DNA of 64,000 bases from Gillisella vitis (GCF_021559775.1 NZ_CP056048.1:372001-436000); one strand, 5' to 3'; counted from the stretch's first letter, positions 41,489 to 51,196 are shown. Program-made: numbers and translations. Notes: generated by a model from the letters alone, not told the origin.

Positions 41489-42679
41489 ATGAATCTGTGG
41501 ACAAGCACGCCACCCATGTTGCGTCAGATCTCCGTTCGCGCCGCTATGGACATCCTTCTGCACCAAGGCCCGACCTCGCGGGCGGATCTGGCAAAAAAGA
41601 CCGGGTTGTCGAAACAGACCATGTCCGAGGTCATCCGCACACTTGAAACGGCGGGCTGGGTTCGGGTCAAGGGAATCGTGTCCGGCAAGGTCGGGCGCAG
41701 TGCCGTGACCTATGAAGTCGCACCGGATGCAGGTTTTGTCATCGGTATGGATATCGGTGCAACGACCATTCGGGTGGCGATTGCCGATATTGCCGGAACG
41801 ATTGTCCATGAAGTCGAAAAGCCGGCCGGAGAGCATGGTGGGGAGGCCCTTCTGGCGCATGTTAGCGGCATTGTCGAAGCGTCGCTTAAAAAGGCGAGGG
41901 TTTCCCGCAGCAAGGTTCTGTTGGCCGCTGTGGCCATGCCTGGCGTCATCGATCCTGAAACCGGTCGGCTTTCGCTTGCGCCGAACCTGTCAGAAATTGG
42001 CAGTCTCGATGTGATCAAGGCCTTGCAGGGCATTTTCCGCTGCGATGTCATCATCGAAAACGATGTCAATGCGGCGGTGATTGGCGAAAGCTGGAAAGGC
42101 AGCGGCATCGGTCTCGATTCGGTTGCGTTCGTGTCGCTGGGAACCGGTATTGGCCTTGGCGTCCTCTTCAACGGCAAGTTGATGCGCGGGGCTAAAGGAG
42201 CGGCAGGCGAAATCGGCTATCTGCCGTTCGGAGCCGATCCCTACAACTCGGAAAGTCTGGAGCGCGGCGCGCTCGAATGCGCAATCGGCGCTCGTGGCAT
42301 TCTGGAGCGCTACGGCAGTCCCGCAGACGATGGGATGACCGTTCGTGATATTCTCGAAGCGGCTGAAAAGGGCGACGCAAAGGCGCTGGCAACCGTGCGG
42401 GAAACCGCCCGGCTGGCGGCTTTGCTGGTGGTTTCGGTTCATGCCATGCTCGATCCGGGCAAGATCATTCTTGGCGGCAATGTCGGTCGCAATCCGTTGA
42501 TGGTGCGCATGGTCAAGGAGGCGCTGGCAACCTCGACTCGCAGCAGCATTTCGCTTGAAGCGAGCACGCTTTCATCGCGCGCCACGCTGGTTGGCGCGGT
42601 GGCCATCGCGCTCAACCAGCTTCACAATGCGCTGTTTTCCCCCCAGGATCTTCCAAGCGAAATGCGCCTGCCTGCCTGA
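41489..42679 (+). CDS. ROK-family (NagC/Mlc-type) transcriptional regulator
   Basis: A 396-residue ROK regulator. N-terminal winged helix (TSRADLAKKTGLSKQTMSEV, residues about 29-48) and a ROK/hexokinase-like domain with the phosphate loop GMDIGATTIRVAIADIAG, SLGTGIGLGVLFNGKLMRG and GAAGEIGYLPFG. The Cys-rich zinc motif usual after the GEIGH segment in NagC/Mlc is absent. ATG 41489 follows GAGGT by 8 bases. Likely sugar-responsive regulator of the divergent lacZ. Confidence 0.82.
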   Translation: MNLWTSTPPMLRQISVRAAMDILLHQGPTSRADLAKKTGLSKQTMSEVIRTLETAGWVRVKGIVSGKVGRSAVTYEVAPDAGFVIGMDIGATTIRVAIADIAGTIVHEVEKPAGEHGGEALLAHVSGIVEASLKKARVSRSKVLLAAVAMPGVIDPETGRLSLAPNLSEIGSLDVIKALQGIFRCDVIIENDVNAAVIGESWKGSGIGLDSVAFVSLGTGIGLGVLFNGKLMRGAKGAAGEIGYLPFGADPYNSESLERGALECAIGARGILERYGSPADDGMTVRDILEAAEKGDAKALATVRETARLAALLVVSVHAMLDPGKIILGGNVGRNPLMVRMVKEALATSTRSSISLEASTLSSRATLVGAVAIALNQLHNALFSPQDLPSEMRLPA

Positions 42680-42695
42680 AAAACTGCGTTCCACA

Positions 42696-43553
42696 TCAGT
42701 CCGGCTTGAGTTCATCGCGGACCTGGCAATGGGCGACAACGGCAAACAGTCCGGTGCCGCCGATGATATTGCCGATCAGGGTCGGTAGGATAAAGCCGCC
42801 AACAGCGCCCCAGACGCTTGTTTCGCCCGCCAGCATCAGCAGCCAGGCCTCCCCGGACCCGGCGACGACATGACTGAACCCGCCGAGTGCAACCGTATAG
42901 GTGATCATCACGATAACCCAGAACTCATTGCCTTTGGCATTGGGGAGAATCCACGCGATAGAGGCAATCAGAAAGCCTGCCGGAGCGGCAAGCAGCAATG
43001 TCGTTGCAAAATCATGCCCGAGGATCGCTCTGGAAATATCCAGGATCGCCTCCCGCTGTTCCGCGCCGATGATCAGCTGGTTCTCCATCAGCACCGCTAT
43101 GAAAAATGTTCCGAGCAGATTGGCCGCGAGCACAGTCACCCATAAACGAAGAAGCCGGTAAAAGTTGCGACGTGTCGGGTGGGCGGCGATAGGAAGCACG
43201 GCGGTGACGGTCGTTTCGGTAAACAGTTGCAGATTGCCCAGAATGACGATCACGAAGCCGACCGTATAGCCAAGGGAAACGATCAGCTCCCGCCACTGCG
43301 TGTCGGGAAGCCGCACTTGTAGAAAGGCTTCCGCCAGCAGCGATGCACAGATAGCCACACCGGCAGCGAATCCAGAAAAAAGCAGAGACTGAAGCGGGCG
43401 GCTCAGTTCCTCGTCGCCTTGCAGGCGAACGACTTCATGGACCACCTTGGCCGACCCGGACCCTCGTTCGCCGATATCCTGCTTGTCTTCCTCCGACATG
43501 GCGTTGGACGGCTGCGCCTCCTGGGCGGCTTCCTGTTCGGCGATATCAGGCAT
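42696..43553 (-). CDS. Formate/nitrite transporter family channel (YfdC-like)
   Basis: A 285-residue membrane protein of the FNT family with about six helices, starting after an acidic cytoplasmic N-terminus. GYTVGFVIVILGNLQLFTET and the late SGEAWLLMLAGETSVWGAVG are FNT-type pore segments. The members with long charged N-termini resemble YfdC rather than FocA. A frame extends to 43628, but MPDIAEQEA at 43553 looks like the natural start; both lack a strong ribosome site. It sits at the end of the leftward purine gene set, 143 bases after guanine deaminase. Formate release from N-demethylation-derived formaldehyde would give it a role, but that is speculative. Confidence 0.72.
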   Translation of the reverse strand: MPDIAEQEAAQEAQPSNAMSEEDKQDIGERGSGSAKVVHEVVRLQGDEELSRPLQSLLFSGFAAGVAICASLLAEAFLQVRLPDTQWRELIVSLGYTVGFVIVILGNLQLFTETTVTAVLPIAAHPTRRNFYRLLRLWVTVLAANLLGTFFIAVLMENQLIIGAEQREAILDISRAILGHDFATTLLLAAPAGFLIASIAWILPNAKGNEFWVIVMITYTVALGGFSHVVAGSGEAWLLMLAGETSVWGAVGGFILPTLIGNIIGGTGLFAVVAHCQVRDELKPD

Positions 43554-43695
43554 TCTTGTCTTTCCGGGGTAAAACTGGCGAGCGTGCTCTCTGATCATCC
43601 CTGATTGAATAGGGGTGGACGCTCGCACGGCAGGCTAAACTATCGAGAACCCATTCGGTTCCAGCAGCAGCTATGTCGCCGCCTTTCCGTGCTGA

Positions 43696-45060
43696 TCAGG
43701 CCACCTTGCATCCGTCGATAAACACGGCAGAGATATTGGCACGCGATGCAGTAAAGACGATTTTCTGGAGCAGGGTCTCAGTCATTTCATCACTCTCGTA
43801 GAACCGCAACGTGCCTTGGGCGGCCTGCGGATCAATAACGATGGCATCGAAGCGATAACCCGGGGCAAATTGGCCGATAGGCAGATCCAATGCCTTGCCG
43901 CCGCCAGCGGTGGCGATGTGGAAGGCGTGGCGAAAATCTATGCGGGCCTTGGCACCGCTTGCGCGCTTTTCCGGCGTAAGGCCCGGATCGACGCCGGTTT
44001 CCAACATGCGGGAGACGAGAATGGCGGCGCGCATATTGTCCAGAAGCGAGGCGCTCGGTCCGCCGGAAATATCGCTGCCCAGCCCGACATGCAGGCCCTT
44101 TTCTAGGGCGGCGCGCAGGGGAAAGACCGCACCAGCGAAATAGGCGTTGGAGAGCGGGCAATGCGCAACCGCCGCCTGTCGCAGCTTGATCAGGTCCATA
44201 TCATCAGCAGTCAGCAGGTTGGCATGGGCAAGCATGCTGCGGCGGGTGAGAAGGCCGAAGCGATCAAGGCTCATCGCATCCGTCATGCCGTGACGCGACA
44301 ACACATAGGCGTGTTCCCAATCGCTTTCCGAGCAATGGGTCTGCACATGGCAGCCGCACTCCCGCGCCATCGCACCCAAGCCTTCCAGCGTCGCATCCGT
44401 GCAGGCCGGAATGAACCGTGGCGTCACCACCGGCCAGACGCGGGAGGCCGTGTTGTCGGGATGGGCCCTGACATAGTCGATCAGCGCTTGTGTCCCCTGC
44501 AAAGCCGCATCCGGTGAGGCGTCGCGGTAATAGTCCGGGCATTGCTCGGCATTGTCCATGGCGACCTTGCCGATCAGGGCGCGCTGACCTTTTTCAAGGC
44601 AGGTATCGACGAGAATGCGGGTCGCATCCTGATGAATGGTGGCGAAATACAGCGCCGTCGTCGTCCCATTGGCCAGCAGATCATCAACCAGCAGGCCATA
44701 GACTCGCTTTGCATAGGCTAAGTCCGCATAGCGGGCTTCCAGCGGGAAGGTATGGGCATGCAGCCAGGTTTCGAGCGGCACATCCAGCGCTGTGCCAAGC
44801 TGCGGATATTGCGGCGCATGCACATGGCAATCCACCAGGCCCGGCAGGAGCAGGCAACCCGCTGGTAGGCGTGATAGCCGCCCGTGGCGGTCGGCTTCGG
44901 CTTTCGCCAATGCATATCCGTCATCGCCGGGACGCTGCACGGAGAGGATCATGCCCTCCGCATCAATAGCGATCAGGCAATCAGTCAGCACATCGATTTC
45001 GCCGGCGACCGGGGCGTGGAAGCCATTGGCGATCAGCACCCTGTTCCTGAAATCGCTCAT
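43696..45060 (-). CDS. guaD: Guanine deaminase
   Basis: A 454-residue amidohydrolase. Metal site HVHAPQYPQLG, the guanine deaminase segment THCSESDWEHAYVL, LAHANLL, and the metal Asp in HVGLGSDISGGPSASLLDNM. Guanine deaminases characteristically have HxHxPQ at the first metal site, as here. It converts guanine to xanthine and ammonia. ATG 45060 lies just beyond the end of the oxygenase gene (20 bases after its stop at 45080); a TTG at 45087 is an alternative. It is the downstream neighbour of the oxygenase catalytic subunit in a purine importer operon. Confidence 0.87.
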   Translation of the reverse strand: MSDFRNRVLIANGFHAPVAGEIDVLTDCLIAIDAEGMILSVQRPGDDGYALAKAEADRHGRLSRLPAGCLLLPGLVDCHVHAPQYPQLGTALDVPLETWLHAHTFPLEARYADLAYAKRVYGLLVDDLLANGTTTALYFATIHQDATRILVDTCLEKGQRALIGKVAMDNAEQCPDYYRDASPDAALQGTQALIDYVRAHPDNTASRVWPVVTPRFIPACTDATLEGLGAMARECGCHVQTHCSESDWEHAYVLSRHGMTDAMSLDRFGLLTRRSMLAHANLLTADDMDLIKLRQAAVAHCPLSNAYFAGAVFPLRAALEKGLHVGLGSDISGGPSASLLDNMRAAILVSRMLETGVDPGLTPEKRASGAKARIDFRHAFHIATAGGGKALDLPIGQFAPGYRFDAIVIDPQAAQGTLRFYESDEMTETLLQKIVFTASRANISAVFIDGCKVA

Positions 45061-45079
45061 GGCTGGTGCGCGGTATTGG

Positions 45080-45931
45080 TCATGCAACGGCCTTCAGCGA
45101 TGTGCCATAGGTCACGCCCTTTTCCTTCAGCCAGCGGCGATAGGCGATGGAGGTGGCGTCAGCCCGGGTGGGGATTTCCGAGCGTGGCTCCATCGGCAGC
45201 AGAACCGGGCGCTGGTTTTCAAGGATGATCCGGTCTTGCAGGAAAATCAGCTGCTGGAACTGGATTAGCGAGGCGGTGGTCGATTGATCGTCGATCAGAT
45301 ACATGATCGGATGGGCGCGGCAGCGATCCGGGTCCAGGGGTTGGACGAACAGGCAGATCACATCCCATCGGCTGTCGGAATTCGGGCAGGTCTTGTAGAG
45401 CAGCGTCGTGAACGGCGTCATCACCCGGTAGATATAGTGGGTCATCAACCCGTCCGTGGCGGAAAGGGCGGCCTGTGGCTGGAAGAATTGGCAATTGGTC
45501 GCCCAGACCTCATCGACGTCGCGGCGGATTTCCACATTATAATGCGCGACTTCCGTATGCGGCTCCGAGCCGAGAATATCGGTATGGACGAAGGGAAAAT
45601 GCGCCATGTCGAGAAAGTTTTCGACAATCCGCAGGCCCGATGCCTTCACGGTGACCGCACCGCAGGGCACGATGCGGCGATCCGGCTCATCGGCTTCCTC
45701 AATGGGGAAAATCTCCTTGTCGGGTGTGCCGAGCGTCGTCCAGATATAGCCGTAGCGCCGTCTGATCGGCAGGTTGTTTTCCTGCGCCTTCACGGTCACG
45801 TCACCGTTCTGGGTGCGGGTTACGACGATGTCGATGCCCAGCAGCCGGTTTGCGGATGTGCCATAGGGAATGAGCGTTTCGGTATCGATCGGATACCATT
45901 GATCGAGGCTTGTTTTGTCGATTGCCATCAT
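45080..45931 (-). CDS. Rieske-type oxygenase catalytic chain without Rieske cluster, copy 1 (NdmC-like)
   Basis: A 283-residue protein matching the catalytic (SRPBCC) half of a Rieske non-haem iron oxygenase. The mononuclear-iron motif is NFLDMAHFPFVH (Asp108, His111, His116) and the third ligand region is FLQDRIILENQRP. The N-terminal 75 residues keep the edges of a Rieske fold (LLGIDIVVTR, then GYIWTTLG) but the whole cluster-binding part, CxH and CxxH, is missing. It therefore needs electrons from a separate Rieske protein; such a protein is encoded at 51482. GGGAG lies upstream of the ATG-ATG at 45928-45931. Known NdmC of methylxanthine N7-demethylation has the same defect. Located between a purine importer and guanine deaminase. 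Confidence 0.8.
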   Translation of the reverse strand: MMAIDKTSLDQWYPIDTETLIPYGTSANRLLGIDIVVTRTQNGDVTVKAQENNLPIRRRYGYIWTTLGTPDKEIFPIEEADEPDRRIVPCGAVTVKASGLRIVENFLDMAHFPFVHTDILGSEPHTEVAHYNVEIRRDVDEVWATNCQFFQPQAALSATDGLMTHYIYRVMTPFTTLLYKTCPNSDSRWDVICLFVQPLDPDRCRAHPIMYLIDDQSTTASLIQFQQLIFLQDRIILENQRPVLLPMEPRSEIPTRADATSIAYRRWLKEKGVTYGTSLKAVA

Positions 45932-45954
45932 TGGGTTTCTCCCTGCATCCTTGG

Positions 45955-46890
45955 TCAACGAAGGCTGCGGTAATAGGGCAGGCCAAGGGCGGCGGGTGCC
46001 GCCATCAACCGGCGCATGCGCTGCCAGGCGATCACAGGCACGATAATGAAGGCGATGGTTCCGGCATAGGGAAGCATGGATAGAAAAGCCGGAGCAATCG
46101 GCCAGCCGCGCGCCTGTCCGACAAAGCCGAGTGCGGTGATAAAGCCGAACAGCAGGCCGGATAGAGCGGCTGGAATGGGCCGGTATCCGGCAAAGATCAC
46201 CAGCGCCACCGCAATCCAGCCGCGCCCGGCCACCACGCCATCCGACCAGGACGGCACGAAAGCCAGAACCAGATAGGCGCCTGCACCCGAGGCAAGCGCC
46301 GCGCCTGCGCAGACATAGCCAAAACGGATGCGGTGGACCGGAATGCCCGCCGCATCGGCCGCCGCCGGATTTTCGCCAACGGCGCGCATGTTGAGCCCGT
46401 GGCGGGTGCGAAACATCAGAAAGGACAGGCCAAGCGGCAGGATGATGTAGATCAGGTAAACGAGAATATTCTGGCTGAAAAAGGCCGGTCCGAGGATGGG
46501 GATCTCCGAGAGGATCGGCATCTTGACGCCGTGGAATGTCGCGGGGACCGGCATGCCGGAATAGGATTTACCAATCGTCTGGGCAAGGCCGGTGCCGATC
46601 AAGGTCAATGCCAGCCCGCAAAGCACCTGATTGGCCCTGATCGTCACGGTCGCTACCGCAAACACCACGCCGAACAAGGTACCGACGGCAAGCGCCGCCA
46701 AAAAGCCGAGAATGGGCGATGGAAAGGCGGTGACGGTGGCAACAGCGGTAATCGCCCCCATGGCGATCAGCCCTTCAACACCGAGATTGACGACGCCGAC
46801 CCGCTCGGCCAGCACTTCGCCCATGGCCGCCAGGGCCAAGACGCCGCCAGCCAGGAAGGCGGTGGTCAGAAGTCCGGTCAACAGTTCCAT
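45955..46890 (-). CDS. Nucleoside/BMP-type ABC importer permease 2 (NupQ/YufQ-like)
   Basis: A 311-residue permease of the branched-chain/ribose-like superfamily, with eight or more helices. LTGLLTTAFLAGGVLALAAM and VGVVNLGVEGLIAMGA are typical of the second permease of BMP-linked nucleoside importers. ATG 46890 follows AAAGGA; the longer frame upstream is Arg/His-rich and not membrane-like. Eleven bases after the first permease gene. Confidence 0.86.
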   Translation of the reverse strand: MELLTGLLTTAFLAGGVLALAAMGEVLAERVGVVNLGVEGLIAMGAITAVATVTAFPSPILGFLAALAVGTLFGVVFAVATVTIRANQVLCGLALTLIGTGLAQTIGKSYSGMPVPATFHGVKMPILSEIPILGPAFFSQNILVYLIYIILPLGLSFLMFRTRHGLNMRAVGENPAAADAAGIPVHRIRFGYVCAGAALASGAGAYLVLAFVPSWSDGVVAGRGWIAVALVIFAGYRPIPAALSGLLFGFITALGFVGQARGWPIAPAFLSMLPYAGTIAFIIVPVIAWQRMRRLMAAPAALGLPYYRSLR

Positions 46891-46901
46891 CGCGGGTCCT
46901 T

Positions 46902-47948
46902 TCAGGTCTTGTCGCGGACGATGCGGTAATGGGAAATCTCGTCGCCGATGGCCGTCAGGAAGAGGATGAGGCCGGTGATTGCCAGTACGGTCGAGGTTGT
47001 CAGTCCCTGCGTTTGCAGAATGATGCCCGAATTGAGAATGAAGGCCATCAGCGCGCCCGCAAGGATAACCCCGATACACGAACCCCGCGCCAACACGGCG
47101 ACCATGATACCGAGATAGCCGTAATTGTTGGAAATGCCGCCTTGAAGACGATGCACCGTTCCAGTGACTTCCAGCATGCCCGCCAGACCGGCGATGGCCC
47201 CCGATAGCAGCATGACGGTGATCAGATGGCGGCGGGCGGCGATGCCCGCATAGTTTCCGGCGTGCGGATTGGAGCCGATCAACCGCACCTCATAGCCCCA
47301 GCGAGTAAAGGCCAGCAGCGCCGCCATGGCCAGCGCGAGAAGCACGGCAATCGGCAGGCCCCAATGCACGAGGCCCCAGAATTCCGGCATTTCGGCCTTT
47401 ATGCGGGGCGTGGCGGAATTGGCGACGCCGCCCCGTTCGCGCCAGGCATCTGTGGAGACATAATAGACCATCAGGATGGCGACGAAATTGAGCAGCAGCG
47501 TGGTGATCAGCTCGTTGACATTGGCATAGGCACGGGCAAGGGCCGGAATGAGGATCCAGATGCTTCCGCCAACCGCTCCGGCGAAAAACATCGCCACCAG
47601 GCTCCAGCCTTCCGGCAGCGGCACAAAAAGACCAACGGCGCTGGCGGCGAAGGCACCTGCGTAAAACTGCCCCTCCGCCCCGATATTCCAGGCACCGATC
47701 TGTTGCGCGACCGTGACGGAAAGGCCGGTCAGGATCAGCGGGATGACCAGAAGGCCAAGATCCTCCAGACCGAAACTGGAGCCGAGCGAGGACGAAACCA
47801 CCTGAATGCCAAGGTTAACAGGGCTTTTGCCCGCGATAGCCAGAATGACGCCTGCGATCAGCAGCGCCAGGGCGATAGCCGCCACGCGTGCGCCAAGGGC
47901 TGCGGTTGGTGTCGCTGAAGGGAAGCGTTGCAGGCGAAGACTAGCCAT
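46902..47948 (-). CDS. Nucleoside/BMP-type ABC importer permease 1 (NupP/YufP-like)
   Basis: A 348-residue permease, first helix IALALLIAGVILAIAG, then VGAWNIGAEGQ-type segment (QQIGAWNIGAEGQFYAGA), characteristic of this importer class. Overlaps the ATPase gene by eight bases, so the two are coupled. Confidence 0.87.
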   Translation of the reverse strand: MASLRLQRFPSATPTAALGARVAAIALALLIAGVILAIAGKSPVNLGIQVVSSSLGSSFGLEDLGLLVIPLILTGLSVTVAQQIGAWNIGAEGQFYAGAFAASAVGLFVPLPEGWSLVAMFFAGAVGGSIWILIPALARAYANVNELITTLLLNFVAILMVYYVSTDAWRERGGVANSATPRIKAEMPEFWGLVHWGLPIAVLLALAMAALLAFTRWGYEVRLIGSNPHAGNYAGIAARRHLITVMLLSGAIAGLAGMLEVTGTVHRLQGGISNNYGYLGIMVAVLARGSCIGVILAGALMAFILNSGIILQTQGLTTSTVLAITGLILFLTAIGDEISHYRIVRDKT

Positions 47949-49536
47949 GCTGCGCGCCTCCCGCCAACTGACCCGGCTGAAGCTGTCGCCCGCCCATCAT
48001 CAGGCCGATCTGCTCGATATCGGTGCTGTCATTATCGACGATGCCCATGATCCGCCCCTCATAGAGCACGGCGATGCGGTCGGAGAGGTTCAGCAATTCT
48101 TCAAGCTCCTCCGAGATCAGCAGGATACCGGCGCCTGCATTGCGCAGGTCAACGATATAGCGCAGCATGGTATTGATCGCCCCGACATCCAGCCCCCGGC
48201 TCGGATAGGCGGCGACCAGGATTTTCGTGGCGATCCGCATTTCACGCCGCGCCACCAGCCTTTGCTGGTTGCCACCGGACAGATTGCGGATCGGCATGGC
48301 GAAATCCGGGATGGTGACCTCTGCTACGCTGGCGATGCTGCGGGCCAGCGCCTTGGCGGCGGAGGGACGAAACAGCCCGCCAACAGTGACCGGCGGTTTG
48401 CCATATTCACGCATCACGGCATTGACGGTGATCGACAGCCCGGGTGCCAAGCCGCTTTGTAGCCGGTCTTCCGGGATATGGCCGATGCCGCGCCGCACAA
48501 AATCGGCGGCATTCGCGTGGCCAACCGCTTCGCCGTCGATTTCGATGCTGCCGGAGGCGATGGGTCGCGTGCCGGTCAGGACCTGCGACAGTTCACGCTG
48601 ACCATTGCCTGCTACCCCGGCAATCCCGAGGATTTCGCCTGCACGCAGATCAAGGGAGATATCGTGCAAGGCTTGCCGTCCGCTATCGTCCAGCGCCGTC
48701 ACTGTGCTGACCCGCATGACAGGAGCAGACGATAGCGCGGCGGCACCTTGCGGACGGCCCCGCATATCGGCCAGCACGATATCACGTCCGACCATCAGCC
48801 GTGCCAGCTTGGCCGGGCTGCAATCGGCGGAAAGCTCGGTGCCGACCTTTTGCCCGCCGCGCAGGATCGTCACCCGGTCGGAAATTTCCAGTACTTCATC
48901 GAGCTTATGGGAGATGAAGATCACCGCATTGCCGGTGGAGACGAAATCGCGCAAGGCCTTGAACAGTTCACGCGCCTCAAGCGGCGTCAGCACGGCAGTC
49001 GGCTCATCGAGGATCAGCACGCGGGCCTTGCGGGCCAGTACCCGCAGGATCTCCACCCGCTGCTGTTCACCGGTCGAAAGCTCTGTTATCCGCGCCGAAG
49101 GCTTGACCTGAAGGTTGAACCTGGCCGCAAGCTCTGCCGTGCGCTCCTCCAGAACTAGGGCCGAGGCACGGCGTGGTGTCTCACTCCAGCCGAGATGAAT
49201 GTTTTCCGCCACGGTGAAGGCATTCACCAGCTTGAAATGCTGATGGATCATGCCAATGCCTGCGGCAATCGCCTGTTGCGGTCCGGTAAATTGCCTTGCA
49301 TAGCCATCGATGATGATCTCGCCCGCATCCGGCTGGTAAATGCCGGTCAGGATATTCATCAGCGTCGATTTGCCCGCACCGTTTTCCCCCAGCAGCGCGT
49401 GGATTTCACCGGGCATGACCTCAAGATCGACATCGCGATTGGCGATGACGCCGGGGAAATATTTGGCAATGCCTTTTAACTGGACGAGAGGGGCTGCCCC
49501 CGTCGGCACTGCAAATTTCGCAGGATGTTCATTCAT
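47941..49536 (-). CDS. Nucleoside/BMP-type ABC importer ATPase (NupO/YufO-like, tandem)
   Basis: A 531-residue double ATPase. Domain 1: Walker A GENGAGKST, signature LSTGEQQR, Walker B VLILDEPTAVLT. Domain 2 has the usual degenerate Walker A region GVAGNGQRELSQVL and signature LSGGNQQR. This asymmetric pattern is normal for RbsA/YufO-like proteins. ATG 49536 chosen over a GTG nine bases upstream. Confidence 0.88.
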   Translation of the reverse strand: MNEHPAKFAVPTGAAPLVQLKGIAKYFPGVIANRDVDLEVMPGEIHALLGENGAGKSTLMNILTGIYQPDAGEIIIDGYARQFTGPQQAIAAGIGMIHQHFKLVNAFTVAENIHLGWSETPRRASALVLEERTAELAARFNLQVKPSARITELSTGEQQRVEILRVLARKARVLILDEPTAVLTPLEARELFKALRDFVSTGNAVIFISHKLDEVLEISDRVTILRGGQKVGTELSADCSPAKLARLMVGRDIVLADMRGRPQGAAALSSAPVMRVSTVTALDDSGRQALHDISLDLRAGEILGIAGVAGNGQRELSQVLTGTRPIASGSIEIDGEAVGHANAADFVRRGIGHIPEDRLQSGLAPGLSITVNAVMREYGKPPVTVGGLFRPSAAKALARSIASVAEVTIPDFAMPIRNLSGGNQQRLVARREMRIATKILVAAYPSRGLDVGAINTMLRYIVDLRNAGAGILLISEELEELLNLSDRIAVLYEGRIMGIVDNDSTDIEQIGLMMGGRQLQPGQLAGGAQHG

Positions 49537-49609
49537 TCTCGGCACACCGGCATGAGAGACTGCGAAGGGCCGGGCATCATCGCCCGGCCTCTATATTTGG
49601 TTGGCTGCT

Positions 49610-50722
49610 TTAAAGCCCCGTGACGCCTTCCACGGACCAATCCCAGTTATAAAGCTCGAGTTCGGTCATCTTCTGGCCCTTGGCCACCCGCACGGCGCCC
49701 TTGGCATCCTTCAATTCGCCGACAAACGGCGACCAGCCGCCGAGGATTTTCGTGCGTATATCGTCTGCCGCCTTGCCGACTTCGGCGGGAACCTTGGCGC
49801 CCCAGGTATCGCGGTCAACGCCAGCGCCCATCGCGAAAATGCTTTCCGAAGGCGACCATTCGCCTGCCAGCCGCTTGCGGACCTGATCGATATAGAACTC
49901 CTTGAAGTCGATAATGATCGAAGACACGTAGGAATTCGGGCCATAGCGGCGGATGTCGGTGTTCCACATCGCAGCCCAGACGCCGCGTTTTTCGGCGACC
50001 TGAAGATAGGCGGCCTCATCCATGATGCCGAACAGGAAATCGCAGCCATTGTCGATCAGAGCGGTGCCAGCCTGGGCGGCGGCCTGCGGATCGAACCAGG
50101 AATTGATGGTGATGGTCTGGCAGGTGGCATTGGGGTTGACGGTGCGCGCCCCCATCAGGAATGCATTGGTCGAGGCATAGACCGAGGCAACCGGGAAGGA
50201 GGCGACGTAACCGAGTTTGCCGGTTTTCGATAGATGTCCGGCGGCGACGCCGACCACATAGGTCGGATACCAATGGGCCATATAATACCAGCCGAGATTG
50301 TCCATCGTCACATGGCCATTGCATTCCATGAAGGCGGTGTCCTTGGCGCGGCGCACCACGTCATGCAGGAAGTCGCCGGTAGACGACGTATCGAAAATCA
50401 TGTTCGCGCCTTCCGACACGAATTGCCGATAGGTGCGGGTCGCATCCGCTGAATAGGGAACGTTCTCGACCTCGAGGATCTTCTTCAGCTTGGGGAATTT
50501 TTCCTTGACGGCGAGAACACCCTGATGGTGCGACCAGGTCCAGCCTTCATCCGTCACCGGGCCGACATGGCCGAAGCCAATCACGGCGTCCTCTTCCTTT
50601 ATGGCCGCCAGGGTATTGGCGGCTGAGGCAGAGCGCACCATGCCGGGAAGCGCCAGTGAGGCGCTGCCGGCTGCCGCCATGTTGAGAAAACCGCGACGGG
50701 AAAGGCTGCGCAGGTCGATCAT
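49610..50722 (-). CDS. BMP/PnrA-family ABC importer binding protein
   Basis: A 370-residue binding protein of the basic membrane protein family. The N-terminus SLSRRGFLNMAAAGSASLAL is a Tat-type signal with twin Arg, cleaved after about residue 34. Mature sequence includes VIGFGHVGPVTDEGWTWSHH and GANMIFDTSSTGDFLHDVV. PnrA-type members bind purine nucleosides and rhizobial relatives often serve nucleobases. It heads the leftward operon binding protein-ATPase-permeases-oxygenase-guanine deaminase, so the imported ligand is probably the oxygenase substrate or guanine. ATG 50722 follows GGGGG. Confidence 0.85.
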   Translation of the reverse strand: MIDLRSLSRRGFLNMAAAGSASLALPGMVRSASAANTLAAIKEEDAVIGFGHVGPVTDEGWTWSHHQGVLAVKEKFPKLKKILEVENVPYSADATRTYRQFVSEGANMIFDTSSTGDFLHDVVRRAKDTAFMECNGHVTMDNLGWYYMAHWYPTYVVGVAAGHLSKTGKLGYVASFPVASVYASTNAFLMGARTVNPNATCQTITINSWFDPQAAAQAGTALIDNGCDFLFGIMDEAAYLQVAEKRGVWAAMWNTDIRRYGPNSYVSSIIIDFKEFYIDQVRKRLAGEWSPSESIFAMGAGVDRDTWGAKVPAEVGKAADDIRTKILGGWSPFVGELKDAKGAVRVAKGQKMTELELYNWDWSVEGVTGL

Positions 50723-51084
50723 TGGAACCCCCATATGTTTTTGTTGAACTGGTTTTGTCGAACTCTACCGGTTGGAACGCGGCGATCCGCATCCACCTGC
50801 CGTCCTTTCTGACGCAACAACCGTGCCAGATGGCGAAGTTCAACGACCGACACTTCGGTATCCATATCAGCATCGGTCTTGGTCGGACGCGGTCATCCAT
50901 GCTGGGTTGTTCATCGCGCTGATGCTCAACCCCATTCCAATCGGCTTCGACCTTTTCAAATCGCTTGTGTTCCGCATAGTCGAAAAAAATCGACCAAGAT
51001 GATGCGTCAAAGGCAACAGCTTGGCTGAAAAAAATGCTTGTAAGCCTGCTTCTCCTGACGTTAGACTGAATAAAAATAAGGCAT
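50723..51084. other. Divergent regulatory gap of the purine gene sets, left part
   Basis: Non-coding as far as I can see. It includes a run rich in GTTGAAC/GTCGAAC (50740-50765) upstream of the binding-protein gene and an A-rich tract near 50985 and 51025. I looked for the NMT1 motif on both strands here and did not find it. No convincing promoter pair could be fixed by eye. Confidence 0.45.
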
Positions 51085-51105
51085 GCACAAGATTTAATCT
51101 TATGC
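51085..51105. promoter_or_regulatory. 21-bp palindrome in the divergent purine promoter region
   Basis: GCACAAGATT-T-AATCTTATGC: ten-base arms with one mismatch around a single central T. It lies about 90 bases before the acylphosphatase-like start and between the two divergent purine operons. It is a good candidate operator for the LysR at 54661 or a GntR-type regulator elsewhere. Confidence 0.5.
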
Positions 51106-51196
51106 GTTTGAAACGGTCAATCGGAGACGAAATATTGCGCAGGATTGAGCCTGAGGTTGAGCCGAAAAATGATGTACCAGCAATGGTGGATCCGTG

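Noticed and set aside
50723..51196. A third NMT1-type aptamer or a classical purine riboswitch before the purine operons
   Set aside because: I searched both strands for GTAGAAGC and CATTGCTC or equivalents and found only isolated fragments such as GAGAAGC without a partner.
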